A stretch of DNA of 64,000 nucleotides from Nocardia sp. NRRL S-836 (GTDB lineage: Bacteria > Actinomycetota > Actinomycetes > Mycobacteriales > Pseudonocardiaceae). Below the pieces are notes generated by a model that made no database searches, was not told the DNA's origin, and saw only the letters and a program-made list of their open reading frames with translations. The DNA is taken from the NCBI RefSeq assembly GCF_001279525.1, contig NZ_LGDY01000091.1, positions 310,001-374,000 of the forward strand, written 5' to 3'. Made by a program: the position numbers and the translations under genes. Below, piece by piece: positions 50,131 through 59,743 of the stretch (position 1 is the first letter of the stretch; the number at the start of each line of letters is the position of its first letter).

Positions 50131-52367
50131 CACGGCACCTTCCGCACGGTGCCGCGTGCGCCGTCGACCACGATCCGGTCACCGGTCGCGATCCGGGTGG
50201 TGGCGTTCCCGCACCCCACCACCGCCGGGATCCCCAGCTCCCGCGCCACGATCGCGGCGTGCGACAGCGGCGCGCCGACGTCGGTCACGACCGCGGCGGC
50301 ACGGGTGAACAACGGCGTCCAGCCGATGTTCGTCACCGTCGTCACCAGGATCTCGCCCTGCCGCAACGCCACGCCGTCCGCGACGCGGGCGAGCACCCGT
50401 GCGGTGCCCTCCACCACGCCCGCCGAGCCGGGGAAGCCGGTGACGTCCGCGGGCATCGGCACGTCCACCGTCGCGTCGTAGAGGTCGGACCGCCGGTGCG
50501 GGTCCGCGGCCCACGACTCCGGGTCGAACCGGCCGCGGATCACCGCCGGGTAGGGCGGCAACGCCCGGTAACGCTCGTACGCGGCCCGTTGCGCGGGCAC
50601 CCGGTCCAGCACCGAGGTCTCGCCGGCGAGCACGCGCAGCACGTCGTCGATCGGCAGGAAGAACACCGCGTCACCGGTCGCGGTCAGCTCACCGGCGCGC
50701 AGCACGAAGGCCCGCAGCACCCAGAACGCCCGCACCATCTCCGATCGGGCCCGCTCCCGTGCCCGCGCACCCGCCCCGATCCGGGCGAGCCGCCTGCGCA
50801 CCGCCGCCGCGCGGCCCGGATGCGCCGCCACCAACCGGTCCCAGGCAGCCGCCCTGGCCGTGGCCTGCCGTGTCAGCAGCTCCTCCGGCTCGGCCACCAC
50901 CGCCAGCTGCCGGGTGATCCACTCCGGGTCCTCCGCCGGGCGTGGCGCGGAGATCTCGAACTCGTCGGCGCACCGGTGCCCCCACTCCCTGGCGAAGGTG
51001 TCGCGGTCGATCTCCCCCGACCGCAGCCGCGCGAGTCCCACCAGCGGGCCCAGGCTCGCGAGCCCCGTGCCGTCGTGGAAGCCGGTGAGGAGCGTGGCCG
51101 CGTCCTGCGGGCCGACCAGCGCGACGAGCGCGCGCCGCACGGCCGCCGGTCCGCCCGCGATCATCCGCGCGCCGGCGTCGAGGACCGGGCAGACGAACCG
51201 CAGCAGCCGGTCGACGTCCTCGTGCCACAGCCGCAGCAGGGCGGCGGGCGTGTCGCACGCGGCGATCGCCCGGTGGGCGGCGGCGCAGCGGGCCGGGTTG
51301 CCGCGGACGAGCCGGGGGAGCCGCGTGCGGTAGTGGAGCTGCTGCCTGATCGGCCCGCCCGCGCCGCGCAGCACCGCGCCGATGATCGCGAGCCGGGACA
51401 TCGGCAGCGGCGGCACCGTCACGCCGTCCGGAATCCGCCCGAACGTCTCCTCGCCGGCCTTGCGCATCTGCTCGGCCTTGCCGATCACGGTGCCGACCGC
51501 GCTGTAGGTGCTGATGTTGAGGTAGAAGCGGCCGCCGATGTTGCCCGAGATCGGGTGCGGGCCGATCCGCACGTTCGACAGCACCCGCACCAGCGACCAC
51601 GTCACCGGCGTCATCACCTCGGGGATCGCCTCGCCGACGTTGCCGTTGGACCACAGGTAGTCGCCGCCGAGCGTGTCGTTCCACTCGACCCGCGACAACG
51701 TGATCGGCCGCGCCTGCAGGACGTGGAACCTCCCGCCGGCCCACGCCCACTCGACGTCCACCGGCCCGCCGCGGAGCGCCTCGATGCGCCGTCCCAGCGC
51801 CGTGAGCTCGGCTTTCTGCGCCGCGGTGAGCAGGTCGGCGGTGTCCGCCTCGCCGCCCACGAGCGCCTCGCCGAGCCCGCGCACGGCGTTGACCACCGGC
51901 TCCGCTCGCCCGCTGACCGGGTCGGCGGTGAACAGCACCCCGGACACCTCGGCGGGCACCATCCGCTGCACGACCACCGCCATCTCGGCCGCCCCGACGC
52001 CGTTGCGCTCGCGGTAGGCGACCGCGCGTTTGCCGTGCAGCGAGTCCCAGCACCGCCGGACCGCGTCGAGGAGCCCGTCCTCGGTCACGCCGAGCACCGT
52101 GTCGTGCTGGCCGGCGAACGACAGGCCCGGCAGGTCCTCCGCCGTCGCCGACGACCGCACCGCCACCGGCCCGCCGAGGTCGCGGAACGCCGCCAGCACC
52201 CCGTCGAGCGACCGCTCCCGGTACGCGCGGGTCGTGACGTGGAACCCGGCCGGCACCGGCAGCCCGGCCCTGGCGAGCTCCGCCAGCGCCGACCCCTTGC
52301 CGCCGGCGGTGGCCAGGTCGGCGCGCGGGTCGTCGAGCGGCAGGATCAACGGGATCATCTGGCCCAT
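50130..52367 (-). CDS. Rifampin-phosphotransferase-like PEP-utilising protein
   Basis: 745-residue protein with the three-part layout of rifampin phosphotransferase/PEP synthase relatives: ATP-grasp domain (LPLDDPRADLATAGGKGSAL, then VAVRSSATAEDLPGLSFAGQ), a central ~330-residue substrate domain, and a swivelling His domain (VTDVGAPLSHAAIVARELGIPAVVG, His near residue 705). The usual TxGGxTxH before the His is altered to DVGAPLSH, as in antibiotic phosphotransferases, not PEP synthase. May inactivate a rifamycin-like compound; substrate not proven. ATG 52367. Confidence 0.85.
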   Translation of the reverse strand: MGQMIPLILPLDDPRADLATAGGKGSALAELARAGLPVPAGFHVTTRAYRERSLDGVLAAFRDLGGPVAVRSSATAEDLPGLSFAGQHDTVLGVTEDGLLDAVRRCWDSLHGKRAVAYRERNGVGAAEMAVVVQRMVPAEVSGVLFTADPVSGRAEPVVNAVRGLGEALVGGEADTADLLTAAQKAELTALGRRIEALRGGPVDVEWAWAGGRFHVLQARPITLSRVEWNDTLGGDYLWSNGNVGEAIPEVMTPVTWSLVRVLSNVRIGPHPISGNIGGRFYLNISTYSAVGTVIGKAEQMRKAGEETFGRIPDGVTVPPLPMSRLAIIGAVLRGAGGPIRQQLHYRTRLPRLVRGNPARCAAAHRAIAACDTPAALLRLWHEDVDRLLRFVCPVLDAGARMIAGGPAAVRRALVALVGPQDAATLLTGFHDGTGLASLGPLVGLARLRSGEIDRDTFAREWGHRCADEFEISAPRPAEDPEWITRQLAVVAEPEELLTRQATARAAAWDRLVAAHPGRAAAVRRRLARIGAGARARERARSEMVRAFWVLRAFVLRAGELTATGDAVFFLPIDDVLRVLAGETSVLDRVPAQRAAYERYRALPPYPAVIRGRFDPESWAADPHRRSDLYDATVDVPMPADVTGFPGSAGVVEGTARVLARVADGVALRQGEILVTTVTNIGWTPLFTRAAAVVTDVGAPLSHAAIVARELGIPAVVGCGNATTRIATGDRIVVDGARGTVRKVP

Positions 52368-52419
52368 GGTCGTCGAAACGGGCCGGCCTCGTTCGTACAA
52401 CGGGGGAAAGGAGTCCACC

Positions 52420-52770
52420 ATGACCCAGCAGCAGTACCTGCTCAGCATCTACCAGCCCGACGGTGACGCCCCGCCGCCCGAGGTGCTCGACCCGATCATG
52501 CGCGACCTGGCCGCCCTCAACGAGGAGATGCGCGCGAGCGGCGCCTGGGTGTTCGCCGTCGGCCTGCACCCGCCGTCGACCGCCACCGTCCTGCGCGCGG
52601 AGGACGGCGACGTGCTGATGACCGACGGGCCGTTCACCGAGGGCAAGGAGCACATCGGCGGGTTCACCGTCATCAGGGCCGCAGACCTGGACGAGGCGCT
52701 GGAGTGGGGCCGCCGGCTCGCGACCGTGCTGCGCCCGCTCTCGGTCGAGGTGCGGCCCGTCGCTGTCTGA
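52420..52770 (+). CDS. DGPF/YCII-domain protein
   Basis: 116-residue protein of the YCII superfamily with the name-giving DGPF motif ([17 protein letters not shown] near residue 65). DGPF proteins are regularly encoded beside ECF42 sigma factors, as here: the next ATG overlaps its TGA. Role unknown, perhaps sensor or target of the sigma factor. GGGGAAAGGAG precedes ATG 52420. Confidence 0.92.
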   Translation: MTQQQYLLSIYQPDGDAPPPEVLDPIMRDLAALNEEMRASGAWVFAVGLHPPSTATVLRAEDGDVLMTDGPFTEGKEHIGGFTVIRAADLDEALEWGRRLATVLRPLSVEVRPVAV

Positions 52771-54014
52771 TGATCGAGGAGATCTTCCGGTCGGAGTACG
52801 GCAGGGCCGTCTCCGTGCTGACCCGCGTCCTCGGCGACCTCGACCTCGCCGAGGACGCGGTGCAGGACGCCTTCGCCACGGCCGCGCGGCGCTGGCCGGT
52901 CGACGGCGTCCCGCCCTCCCCGGCCGGCTGGATCATCACGACCGCCCGCAACCGCGCGGTCGACCGGCTGCGCCGCGAGACCAGGGGCCGGGAGAAGCAG
53001 GCGTTGCTGGCGGCGGGGGAGCACGCCGGGTGCGTGCCGGGCCCCGAGGAGGAGCTGGTCGCCGAGGAGGAGGTGGGTGCCGTGCCCGACGACCGGCTGC
53101 GGCTCGTCTTCACCTGCTGCCACCCGGCGCTGGCGCTGCCCGCACGGGTGGCGCTGACGTTGACACTGCTCGGCGGCCTGTCGACCAGGGAGATCGCCAG
53201 GGCGTTCCTGGTGCCGGAACCCACGATGGCGCAGCGGATCGTGCGGGCGAAGGGCAAGATCCGCGCCGCCCGCATCCCCTACCGCGTGCCCCGTGACGCT
53301 GACCTGCCGCAACGGCTCGCGGCGGTGCTCGCGGTGCTCTACCTGATCTTCAACGAGGGCTACCTCGGCGAGCCCGCGCTGGCACGGGAGGCGATCCGGC
53401 TCTGCCGGGTGCTGGCGGCGCTGATGCCGGACGAGCCGGAGGTGTGGGGCCTGCTCGCGTTGATGCTGCTGGTCGAGTCCCGCCGCGCGGCCCGGTCGGT
53501 GGGGGGCCGGCTGGTGCTGCTGGCCGACCAGGACCGCGCGCTGTGGGACCCGGCCCTGGTCGCCGAGGGCCAGGACGTCGTGCGGCGGTGCCTGCGCTGG
53601 AACCGGCCGGGTCCCTACCAGCTCCAGGCCGCGATCAACGCCGTGCACAGCGACCCGCCGACCGACTGGACCCAGGTGCTGGCCCTCTACGACCGGCTGA
53701 TGGCCGTCGCGCCCAGCCCGGTGGTGGCGCTGCACCGCGCGGTCGCGGTGGCCGAGGTCTCCGGGCCCGTCGCGGCGCTGCGGCTGGTCGACCGGCTGGA
53801 GCTGGACCGGTACCACCTGTTCCACGCCGTGCGCGCCGACCTGCTCAGCCGCCTGGGGCAGGACCCGCGGGCGGCGCTGGCGGCCGCGCTCGACCTGGCC
53901 ACGAACCCGGCCGAGCGCGACCTCCTGCGCTCACGCCTGCTTGCGGCGGCGGACCAGCAGGATCACGCCGACCAGCACGACCAGGCCGAGCACGACCCAC
54001 ACCCAGGCGGGTAG
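52770..54014 (+). CDS. ECF42-type RNA polymerase sigma factor
   Basis: 414-residue sigma factor. Sigma-2 region near residues 8-75 ([38 protein letters not shown]), sigma-4 near 130-180 ([32 protein letters not shown]), and a ~200-residue TPR-like C-terminal extension ([21 protein letters not shown]). This extension with a DGPF neighbour defines ECF42; no anti-sigma gene is present, in line with the group. The last 28 residues are antisense to copC, so the original end may have been shorter. Confidence 0.93.
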   Translation: MIEEIFRSEYGRAVSVLTRVLGDLDLAEDAVQDAFATAARRWPVDGVPPSPAGWIITTARNRAVDRLRRETRGREKQALLAAGEHAGCVPGPEEELVAEEEVGAVPDDRLRLVFTCCHPALALPARVALTLTLLGGLSTREIARAFLVPEPTMAQRIVRAKGKIRAARIPYRVPRDADLPQRLAAVLAVLYLIFNEGYLGEPALAREAIRLCRVLAALMPDEPEVWGLLALMLLVESRRAARSVGGRLVLLADQDRALWDPALVAEGQDVVRRCLRWNRPGPYQLQAAINAVHSDPPTDWTQVLALYDRLMAVAPSPVVALHRAVAVAEVSGPVAALRLVDRLELDRYHLFHAVRADLLSRLGQDPRAALAAALDLATNPAERDLLRSRLLAAADQQDHADQHDQAEHDPHPGG

Positions 54015-54497
54015 CCCGCCTGAGTCCCGCGTGGCCGAGGCCGGCGGGGCGGCGTTCGGCGCCTGCGTGCTCGCCGCCGTGCTGGTCGCCGTGCTCGACG
54101 CCGGGGCCTGCGCCGACGAGGTGGCCGCGGCGGCGCTCAGCGTGAAGGTGACCGTTCCCTTGATGATGTCGCCATCGTCGGCCTGCGCGGTCCACGCGAG
54201 CGTGTGCGCCCCCGGCTTCGCCGCCGCCGGATCGACCGCCGCCGTGATCGTGCTGTTGACCGCGTGCGCCTGCGTGACCGGCCACCTGGCCCCGTCCGGG
54301 CCGGTGATGACGACAGCCTCGCCCTCCGGCAGGCTCACCGCGTCGCTGAAGACGAGCTCGACCTGCTTCGGCGCGGTGTCGAGGGTGGCTCCGGACGCCG
54401 GGGTGCTGCTCTTGAGCTCGGCGTGGGCGGACGCGGGGACGGTGGTGCTCGTCGCGGCGAGCAGCGCCAGCACGAGCGCGATGAGGTAACGGGTCAC
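53931..54497 (-). CDS. copC: CopC-domain copper-binding protein
   Basis: 188-residue membrane-anchored CopC. Signal peptide ends ASA, so the mature N-terminus is [12 protein letters not shown] with the copper-binding His first; the second His is in HAVNSTI or GAHTLAW. A Ser/Ala/Thr-rich linker (residues 120-150) leads to a C-terminal helix near 160-182 and basic tail RRRKQA. Probably carries copper in the outer space; no CopD gene is adjacent. GTG 54497 without clear Shine-Dalgarno. Overlaps the convergent sigma-factor gene by 84 bp. Confidence 0.9.
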   Translation of the reverse strand: MTRYLIALVLALLAATSTTVPASAHAELKSSTPASGATLDTAPKQVELVFSDAVSLPEGEAVVITGPDGARWPVTQAHAVNSTITAAVDPAAAKPGAHTLAWTAQADDGDIIKGTVTFTLSAAAATSSAQAPASSTATSTAASTQAPNAAPPASATRDSGGLPAWVWVVLGLVVLVGVILLVRRRKQA

Positions 54498-54605
54498 TCG
54501 CGCACAGTAACGGTGTGGCGGGCTCGGCTGAAGCCACTGGTTTGGTGCCCTATGCACCTGGGTAACCCGCCCGCAACCTGATCAACGCGACCCTTGAGGA
54601 GCGGT

Positions 54606-55004
54606 TTGGCGCACGACCAGGCAGCACGGGCGGACGACGTGTCGCACCTGCCGCTGGGCAGGCAGCGGCCCTCGCTCGCGACCGTCCGGCGCTGGGTGCG
54701 GCTGGAGCTGATGGCCGAGGACCAGGACTGCGTCGCGGACGTGCTCCTGGTGGTGAACGAGCTGGTCAGCAACGCCTACCGGTACACGTCGGAGCCGACG
54801 CTCCTGCGCGTGGTGGTCGCTCCCGGCAAGATCCGCGTGGAGATCGCCCACGACGCCCACACCCGCCCGCCGTTGCGGAAGGTCAGCCGGCCGCAGCGCG
54901 GGTACGGCCTGGTGCTGGTGGCCCGGCTGTCCGACCGGTGGGGCGTGGACCGCGCCCAGGGCGGCACCGTCGTGTGGGCCGATCTCCCCAGGGAAGTGCA
55001 GTGA
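54606..55004 (+). CDS. RsbW-like ATP-binding protein (anti-sigma kinase fold)
   Basis: 132-residue HATPase_c protein of the RsbW/SpoIIAB type: N box NELVSNAYRYT near residue 51 and G box GYGLVLVARLSDRWG near 101. No extra domain. Streptomyces and relatives have dozens of such regulators, few with known targets. TTG 54606 is preceded by GAGGAG; an in-frame TTG at 54594 is also possible. Followed by a second protein of the same fold. Confidence 0.85.
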   Translation: MAHDQAARADDVSHLPLGRQRPSLATVRRWVRLELMAEDQDCVADVLLVVNELVSNAYRYTSEPTLLRVVVAPGKIRVEIAHDAHTRPPLRKVSRPQRGYGLVLVARLSDRWGVDRAQGGTVVWADLPREVQ

Positions 55005-55086
55005 TTCCAGTTCGGTGGGTTTCGATCAACGCGCCTGTGGGTATGGAACCTGCTGCCTTGAAAAAGCAGGGCGCGGGGAGAGGCTG

Positions 55087-55488
55087 ATGGGTGTCATCGG
55101 ACGGTCCAGCGAGCATGTGGACCTCGTCCTTCCGGAGGGGATGTTGCCGCTCGCGGACGTGCGCGCGCAGGTACGTCGTCTCCTGCTGGGAATGCACGAG
55201 AACGTGGTGGTCGACGTGATGGTCGTGGCCACCGAGCTCGTCAGCAACGCCTACCACCACGCCGCGCCACCGCGCCGTGTGCGGGTCATGTCCCTGCCTG
55301 AACGCGAGGTCGTGCGGGTCGAGGTCGACGACAGCACTCCCGGCCGGTTCCCGCAGCTGGGGCGGATGGGGTTCCTGGGGCGTCGGCAGCGAGGGTTGTT
55401 GCTGGTCAACGGCTTGGCGCAGGTGTGGGGCCACAACCGGTTCCCCGACCTGAAGACCGTGTGGGCGGACATCTCGACGGTGCGCTGA
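55087..55488 (+). CDS. Second RsbW-like ATP-binding protein
   Basis: 133-residue HATPase_c protein: N box TELVSNAYHHA near residue 55, G box replaced by GFLGRRQRGLLLVNGLAQVWG. Paralogue of the preceding gene but clearly diverged. ATG 55087 follows GGGGAGAGG. No anti-anti-sigma (STAS) or sigma gene of the SigB type lies next to either gene, so the targets must be encoded elsewhere. Confidence 0.85.
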   Translation: MGVIGRSSEHVDLVLPEGMLPLADVRAQVRRLLLGMHENVVVDVMVVATELVSNAYHHAAPPRRVRVMSLPEREVVRVEVDDSTPGRFPQLGRMGFLGRRQRGLLLVNGLAQVWGHNRFPDLKTVWADISTVR

Positions 55489-55515
55489 CGCTGACCCGAG
55501 AGGGCGCCGGTCGCC

Positions 55516-56196
55516 TCAGGCGGTCGACTCGCGCACGACGTGGTCGGTTCGCGGCAGGTGCATCGTGAGCTGCGCGCGATCGCTGCGCAGCACCACCCAC
55601 GACCGTTCGACCGCTCTGCCGTGGACGTCGTGCGCCAGCCACGCGATCGACAGCAATGGCGTGGCGGGCCGCACGCCGAGCAGCCCGGCGACGCGCGGTG
55701 TCGCGAGGGCGGTGGTGCACCACGGGTGCAGGTCACCGAACCGGACCCCGTACCGGCCGGCGAGGAACCTCCGCAGCGGCACGTCGTGGTCGTAGGTCTC
55801 GGCGAGGCCGGGGAACTGCGAGGCGCGCAGGTACGTCGAGCGCACCCCGATCGGTTCGTCGCCGCGGACCAGCACGGACTCGACGTTGACCACGTCCTGG
55901 CCGCCGAGCGTCCGCACCACGACCGACTCGCGGGTCGCGAGGTCACCGACCAGCGCGTCCAGGCTCACCCGGTGCAGCTGCCCGCGGGGAGCGACCGTCG
56001 TGCCCTGGCGGCCGACCCTGCGGATGAGCTTGCCCTCCAGCACCAGTTCGTCCAGCGCCTTGCGGATCGTCGTGCGCGACATGCCGAAGAGCTCCGCGAG
56101 CTCGCGTTCCGGCTGGAACGGCGTGTTGTCGGGCAGTTCGGCGAGCAGGTCGAGCAGCCGGGTCTTGGCCTGGTAGTAGCGCGGTGTGACGGGCAC
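55516..56196 (-). CDS. GntR-family (HutC/DasR-type) regulator
   Basis: 226-residue regulator: winged HTH near residues 8-72 (FQPERELAELFGMSRTTIRKALDEL) and a C-terminal UTRA effector domain (PIGVRSTYLRASQFPGLAE, ending near HVVRES). DasR/NagR-type members sense amino-sugar phosphates, others sense histidine derivatives; the ligand here is unknown. GTG 56196. Transcribed in the same direction as the SARP gene, 34 bp downstream of its stop. Confidence 0.9.
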   Translation of the reverse strand: MPVTPRYYQAKTRLLDLLAELPDNTPFQPERELAELFGMSRTTIRKALDELVLEGKLIRRVGRQGTTVAPRGQLHRVSLDALVGDLATRESVVVRTLGGQDVVNVESVLVRGDEPIGVRSTYLRASQFPGLAETYDHDVPLRRFLAGRYGVRFGDLHPWCTTALATPRVAGLLGVRPATPLLSIAWLAHDVHGRAVERSWVVLRSDRAQLTMHLPRTDHVVRESTA

Positions 56197-56230
56197 ACCC
56201 GGACGCTATTTCCGTGCGATAACTGGCGGC

Positions 56231-59200
56231 TCATCGCACTTCACGGGCGTCCGGCACCGAGCCGATCTCCCGGTACGCGCGCAGCGCGGCACCCCGGTCG
56301 CCGGCCAGGAACGCGACGGCCGCGTCCCGCCACCGCGACCACGACACCCCGGCCAGGCTGTCCGGCCCGTGCCCGGTGGCCGCCAGCACGATCGGCAGGC
56401 CCGCCCCGATCGGGCCGGTGATCTGGTTGCCGGGCAGCACGTCGAGCAGTTCGTCCACCCACCGCCCGGCCGGCTCCCCGTCGAGCAACGCGATCCGCGC
56501 GGCCAGCACGAGCGGGTGCTGCAGCTCGCCGGGGTGGTTCTTGCGGCGGGCGAGCTCGAGTGCGCGGGCGGCGTCGGCGCGGGCGTTGCCGAGATCGCCG
56601 GTCAGCAACCGGATCCGGCCGCGGATGGCGTGGTAGAACGGTTCCGCAGGCCCGGCCGCGATCGATGCGTCGAGGTTCGCGAGCGCCGCGGTGTAGTCGC
56701 CCTCCCAGAACAGCTCGACGTAGCGCGACGATTCGAGCCGGGACAGCGTGTACTGGTCGCCGTGCCGTTGCGCCGCCACCCGTGCCTCGGCGCGCACAGC
56801 CCGACGCGCGCGGGCGTCGCCGAGCATCGCGTACGCCGTGCCCATGTCGAACAGGCACAGGCTCGTGGAGACACCGGCCGCGCGCCGTTCGGTCACGGCC
56901 TGGCGCATGTCGTCGATCCCCGCGGCCTCACCCTTCTTCACGCGGGACAGCCCCAGCGTCTGCAACGCAACTGCCCGGTCCGTGCCGGTCGCACCGGTCA
57001 GTGCCGCCCGTGCCGTGGTGACCGCCTCGTCGGTCCGGCCGACCAGCGTGAGCGCGTGCGCGGTGTGCGCCAGCACGGCGAACACCCGCTCGTCCGGTTC
57101 GGCCACCGCCAGGAACCCCAGCGTCTGTTCCAGGTGCCGCACTGCTTCGGCGTGCTCGCCGCGGTGCCAGCAGGACCGCCACGCCGCCATCGCCGCGTCG
57201 GCGGCACCGGCGAAGTCCCGTGCGGCCACGTGCAGCTCCACCGCCTCGGCGAGCTCCCGCGTGCCACCGCCCGTCCACGACAGGCTCGCGCCCAGCAACG
57301 TCAGCAGCCCGGCGCGGTCGCCGTGACCGGGTGGGCAGACGGCGAGCGCGGCCTCGTAGCAGCGCGTCGCCGTGGCACGTGCCGCGAGCGCCGTCGCCTT
57401 GCGGCCGGTCTCGGTCAACGCCTCGCGCGCGTGCCTGCCCAGGATGTCGCACGGCCGTCCGGTGGCCTCGGCCAGCCACACCGCCTCCTGGAAGTGGTGT
57501 GCCAGCAGCGGAACGTGCTCCAGCGGCAACGCCCGCACCCACTGCGCCGCGTGGAAGTGCTTCATCGCCTTGCTCGTGCGCGGCACGCGGTCGTAGGCCA
57601 CGTCGCGCACCAGCACGTGGCTGAACGCGTACTCGGTCTCGCCGACGACGTTGCTGGTCGGCCTGCGTTGCAGGAAGTCGCGCTGCCGCAACACCTCCAG
57701 CGATCGGGCGACCTCGGCGACGTCCCGTTCGGCGACGGCGGCGACCGCTCCCGGCCACACCGTCGCACCGAGGACGGCCGCGTCCTGCAGCACCACCTTC
57801 TCCAGCGGTGGCAACGAGTCCAGCCGCGCGCCGATCACCGTCTGCACGGTGTCCGGCAGCTCGTCGCGCACCCCGTCGCGGAGCATGCGCACGTACTCGC
57901 CCGCGAACAACGGGTTGCCCGCCGACCGGCGCAGCAACGTGCCCAGGTCGGCCGCCACGTCGTGCCGCGTCATCAGCACCTTCAGCAGCAGTGCCGTGTC
58001 CTCTTCGGACAGTGGGGCGAGCTCGATGGTCTCGCCCCGGGCCGGACGGCGGGCCACCAGCTCGGGCCGTGCGGTCACGAGCACCAGCAACGGCACGTCC
58101 TCCGCCGTGTCCGCGAGCCCGTGCAGGAAGTCCAGCACCAGGTCGTCCGCCCAGTGCGCGTCCTCGACGACCACCACGAGCGGTTCGGCCGCGAGCTGCT
58201 CGACGAGCCTGCGCCACGCCATCAGCACGTCGCTGCCCTGCGCGCCCACACCGACCAGCGCGGACAGCTGCGCCACGAGCCACGGGTCGGTGCTGATCGC
58301 CTTGATCTTCGCGGTGACCACCGCCGCGTCGTCGGTGTCGAACACCTCGGCGTGGCCGCGCACGATCTCCGCGAGCGGCGCCAGCGGGTCGTTGTGGCTG
58401 AACGGCGGCGTCCGGCCGGTCAGCGCGTGCCGCCCGGCGGTGAACTCGCGCACCAGCCGGGACTTGCCCGCTCCCGGCTCGCCGACCAGCGTCACGAGCC
58501 GCGGCCGCCGGGTGCGCGAGACCTCCTCGAACGTCTCGCGCAGCTGCTCCAGCTCCGCCGCCCTGCCGACGAACGGCGCGTCGTCGCCGGCGGGCGTGAG
58601 TGCGCGATCGGTCGCGGGGCAGGTCCTGACCTCGCCGACGGCGGCCCGCGCGAGCAGCGCGAGCCCCGCGTCGAGCAGCGTTCCGCTCACCTCCACCCGG
58701 TCGCCGGAGGTGACCAGCGCCGGACCGGTGCGCACGGCGGCGGCCGCGGGGTGCCGGCTGACGACCTCGAAAGCCGCGCGCACCGCCCGTGCCGCGTCGT
58801 CCTCCCGGCTGACCGGGGCACCGAAGGTCGCGCACACCGTCGAGCCGAGCGTGGTCACGACGGCACCACCCAGCGCCTCGATCCGGGCGCGGACGTCGGC
58901 GACACCGGCCTCCAGCCGTTCGTCGGCCGACTCGTCGCTGCCCAGCTCCAGCCGCGTCACCAGCACGCTGACCTTCTTGCGCTCCAGCAGCACCGGGAGG
59001 GCCGGCGGGGGCAGCGCGAGTGCCGGGTCCTGCGTCAGCACCGCCTGTTCCAGCGCCACCAGCTCGCGGCCGGGGTCGATGCCCAGCTCCGCGGCGAGCC
59101 GGTCGCGCGCCCGCCGGAACACCGCGAGCGCGTCGGCCTGCCGGCCGGACCGGTAGAGGGCGAGCATCAGCTGGCCCTGCACGCGTTCGCGCACCGGGTG

Positions 59201-59743
59201 GTCACGCGCGAACGCCTCGAGCTCGGCGAGCACCTCGCGGTGCCGCCCGCAGGCGATCTCCGCGTCGAACCGGTCCTCCACGGCGGCGTCACGCAGCCGC
59301 GCGACCTCCACCAGCGCCGGCCACGTCACGCCGTCGGCCACCAGGTCCGCGAGCACCGGCCCCCGCCACAACGCCAGCGCGTCACGCAGCAGGGCCGCCG
59401 CCTGCTCCGGTGTCGCGGCGGTGGCCGCACGGGCCAGCAGAGCCCGGAACCGGTGCAGGTCGACCCGATCCGGATCCGCGCGCAGCAGGTAGCCGGGCTT
59501 GCGCGTCACGATGTCCAAGCCCGCCTTGCGCAACGCCGACACGACGTTCAGCAGGATCCCGCGCGCGGTCGGCGGGTGCCCGCCCGGCCACAGCGCCTCG
59601 GTCAGCTCGCTGATCGACACCACCCGGCCGGGGTCGAGCAGCAGGAAGCCCAGCACCGCCCGGCGGGTGAACCCGCCCAGCGCCAGCTCCCTGCCGTTGA
59701 CCCGGACGAGCAGCGGACCGAGGACGTTGAACTCGACAGCCAT
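56231..59743 (-). CDS. SARP-family regulator with cyclase-like and AAA/TPR domains
   Basis: 1170-residue transcription regulator. OmpR-like winged helix (residues 1-90, MAVEFNVLGPLLVRVNGREL), bacterial transcription-activation domain to about 240, then a degenerate class III nucleotide-cyclase-like segment (VVTTLGSTVCATFGAPVSREDDAARAV) at about 255-385, ATPase with Walker A GEPGAGKS near 418 and VVVEDAHWADD near 525, and a TPR-like C-terminus from about 780. The cyclase-like part keeps no clear catalytic pair. SARPs often govern secondary metabolism; no such cluster is adjacent. ATG 59743. Confidence 0.88.
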   Translation of the reverse strand: MAVEFNVLGPLLVRVNGRELALGGFTRRAVLGFLLLDPGRVVSISELTEALWPGGHPPTARGILLNVVSALRKAGLDIVTRKPGYLLRADPDRVDLHRFRALLARAATAATPEQAAALLRDALALWRGPVLADLVADGVTWPALVEVARLRDAAVEDRFDAEIACGRHREVLAELEAFARDHPVRERVQGQLMLALYRSGRQADALAVFRRARDRLAAELGIDPGRELVALEQAVLTQDPALALPPPALPVLLERKKVSVLVTRLELGSDESADERLEAGVADVRARIEALGGAVVTTLGSTVCATFGAPVSREDDAARAVRAAFEVVSRHPAAAAVRTGPALVTSGDRVEVSGTLLDAGLALLARAAVGEVRTCPATDRALTPAGDDAPFVGRAAELEQLRETFEEVSRTRRPRLVTLVGEPGAGKSRLVREFTAGRHALTGRTPPFSHNDPLAPLAEIVRGHAEVFDTDDAAVVTAKIKAISTDPWLVAQLSALVGVGAQGSDVLMAWRRLVEQLAAEPLVVVVEDAHWADDLVLDFLHGLADTAEDVPLLVLVTARPELVARRPARGETIELAPLSEEDTALLLKVLMTRHDVAADLGTLLRRSAGNPLFAGEYVRMLRDGVRDELPDTVQTVIGARLDSLPPLEKVVLQDAAVLGATVWPGAVAAVAERDVAEVARSLEVLRQRDFLQRRPTSNVVGETEYAFSHVLVRDVAYDRVPRTSKAMKHFHAAQWVRALPLEHVPLLAHHFQEAVWLAEATGRPCDILGRHAREALTETGRKATALAARATATRCYEAALAVCPPGHGDRAGLLTLLGASLSWTGGGTRELAEAVELHVAARDFAGAADAAMAAWRSCWHRGEHAEAVRHLEQTLGFLAVAEPDERVFAVLAHTAHALTLVGRTDEAVTTARAALTGATGTDRAVALQTLGLSRVKKGEAAGIDDMRQAVTERRAAGVSTSLCLFDMGTAYAMLGDARARRAVRAEARVAAQRHGDQYTLSRLESSRYVELFWEGDYTAALANLDASIAAGPAEPFYHAIRGRIRLLTGDLGNARADAARALELARRKNHPGELQHPLVLAARIALLDGEPAGRWVDELLDVLPGNQITGPIGAGLPIVLAATGHGPDSLAGVSWSRWRDAAVAFLAGDRGAALRAYREIGSVPDAREVR

